From assembly GCA_905183005.1 (NCBI GenBank), contig CAJJDO010000007.1:1-64000 (forward strand): a DNA stretch of 64,000 nucleotides, in the 5' to 3' direction. The stretch's first letter is position 1. The number at the start of each line of letters is the position of its first letter. The position numbers were made by a program, and so were the translations under genes. The DNA comes from Paramecium pentaurelia. Its lineage: Eukaryota > Ciliophora > Oligohymenophorea > Peniculida > Parameciidae. Shown here in pieces: positions 63,130 through 64,000 of the stretch. The notes beneath the pieces are model-generated. The model worked only from the letters and a program-made list of their open reading frames with translations. It did not search any database and was not told the origin of the DNA.

Positions 63130-63827
63130 ATGTCAGACAAACCAAATATCCCTGCACCTAATTCATTGGTCAAATATGCAAGTGCCACTTTGGTTTCTAC
63201 ATCTGGAAAGCCTATTAAAGATAAAAAGAAAGGAAGAGATGCTGCTCCATAGTCAATTACTAATGCATAAACAGAGGATATATTGAATTCAATTCTTCCT
63301 CCAAGAGTATTTATTTTATGAACTAAATTAGGAATACACAATGGAAAAATAATAATTATGGATTTAATGTGTTTCATCCACTCCAGCCAAAAGAGTAAAT
63401 CGATTTTATATTCAAAATAGGAAGATGTTATTCTTCTTTAAGAAAATTTAGATAAAAAATTATAATAGAGATAAGCCAGAGAAACTGGTATATGCCCTAT
63501 TCGAGAGGAATTATATGCATAATGTTTTGATGAACTTATAAGACAAGTATTATATGTAAGTTACAATTAGATTACAATTAATTGTGCTGAAAGAGGTTTA
63601 TTATTAGTTCGAGTCAGAGATGAAATTAGACAAACAATATAAGCTTATTAAACTTTGTATGAAAGTTCTATTGCTTTTGGAATGAGGAAAGCTTTATAAG
63701 CAGAGCAAAGAAAAGTAAAAATATTAATAAAATGATTAGACTGATTATAATAATAAAATAAAGTAATTAGAAACTGAATGTCAAGATTTATCAAAATAGG
63801 TTGAAAAAATAGAGAGTACTATTGAAG
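63130..63827 (+). CDS. Inner-arm dynein light chain p28 (DNALI1), 3' end cut by assembly gap
   Basis: Axonemal inner dynein arm subunit p28. Introns at 63307-63331, 63395-63420, 63547-63570 and 63715-63739 join family segments: NSLVKYASATLVS, LNSILPPREYTMEKQQLWIQ, CVSSTPAKR, ETGICPIREELYAQCFDELI, TINCAERGLLLLRVRDEIRQ, YQTLYESSIAFGMRKALQAE and the start of the C-terminal coiled coil. The frame runs into the N at 63828, so the last part of the coiled coil is missing from the window. p28 binds single-headed inner-arm dyneins and is needed for ciliary beating. Confidence 0.93.
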
Positions 63828-63828
63828 N
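63828..63828. other. Single-N contig junction
   Basis: One ambiguous base separates the truncated p28 gene from a repeat of earlier sequence. Confidence 0.95.
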
Positions 63829-64000
63829 GTTTATTGATTATAGAACATATGGGATGGTGTGCAAATATTGGAGATTCAAGAGCAATTTTAGGAAGATAGA
63901 AAGATGGATTACATGTAGTTGAATTGTCTCATGATTAAAAACCAGATTTACCTAAAGAGGAAAAAAGAATTATATAAAATGGAGGAAGAGTTTAAGCATA
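63829..64000. repeat. Repeat of 62506-62677 (unmerged contig overlap)
   Basis: The 172 bases after the N match 62506-62677 inside the PP2C gene at offset 1,323, up to the window end. If the next contig begins here, the overlap would be 1,322 bp (62506-63827). It is the same kind of artefact as at 4179. Confidence 0.92.

Noticed and set aside
1..64000. tRNA, rRNA, CRISPR arrays or bacterial-type promoters
   Set aside because: No cloverleaf, rRNA-like or spaced-repeat pattern was noticed, and the sequence is clearly ciliate nuclear DNA.

Overview
The window reads as macronuclear DNA of a ciliate, almost certainly a Paramecium. It is very AT-rich. Genes stay open for hundreds to thousands of codons only if TAA and TAG are read as glutamine and TGA is the sole stop. 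Coding regions are interrupted by tiny GT-AG introns of about 20-31 nt, and genes lie tens to hundreds of bases apart. No telomere, tRNA, rRNA, CRISPR or transposon was seen. With TGA as the only stop, chance open frames of 60-100 codons are common. A model is therefore trusted only when it is long, carries a family signature, or closes in frame after plausible introns are removed.

Layout. 1-22 kb is an accessory-looking region with two divergent STAND/NLR-type genes (NACHT NTPase, pentapeptide-like stretch, WD40 propeller): a 1,522-residue one on the minus strand (703-6566) and a giant 4,032-residue one on the plus strand (9988-22115). A gene-poor 3.4 kb lies between them. 22-26.3 kb holds open frames I could not resolve into a gene. 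From 26.3 kb on the window is dense ordinary ciliate gene space: an MFS/UNC-93-like transporter, a CDPK-like protein with a broken kinase core, small coiled-coil genes, a 736-residue protein with a Gly-rich membrane segment, two Rab-like GTPases (one with Leu at the Gln61 position), a CID-domain protein, a Cdh1/Fizzy-related APC/C activator, a kinesin-3-like FHA protein with degenerate nucleotide motifs, a TLDc protein, an LRR protein, kinesin-2 subunit KAP3, a RING protein, a ULK/Atg1-type kinase, a LITAF-domain protein, histone H2B, a PP2C phosphatase and the inner-arm dynein light chain p28.

Functional themes: cilia and transport (KAP3, p28, kinesin-like protein, Rabs), cell cycle and transcription (Cdh1, CID protein, H2B), signalling (ULK, PP2C, CDPK-like) and recognition-type NTPases. 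No operon-like organisation is expected or seen.

Two single-N positions (4179 and 63828) are each followed by an exact copy of sequence already present. They look like unmerged contig overlaps, not biology. The first breaks the frame of the 1,522-residue gene; the second cuts off the 3' end of p28.
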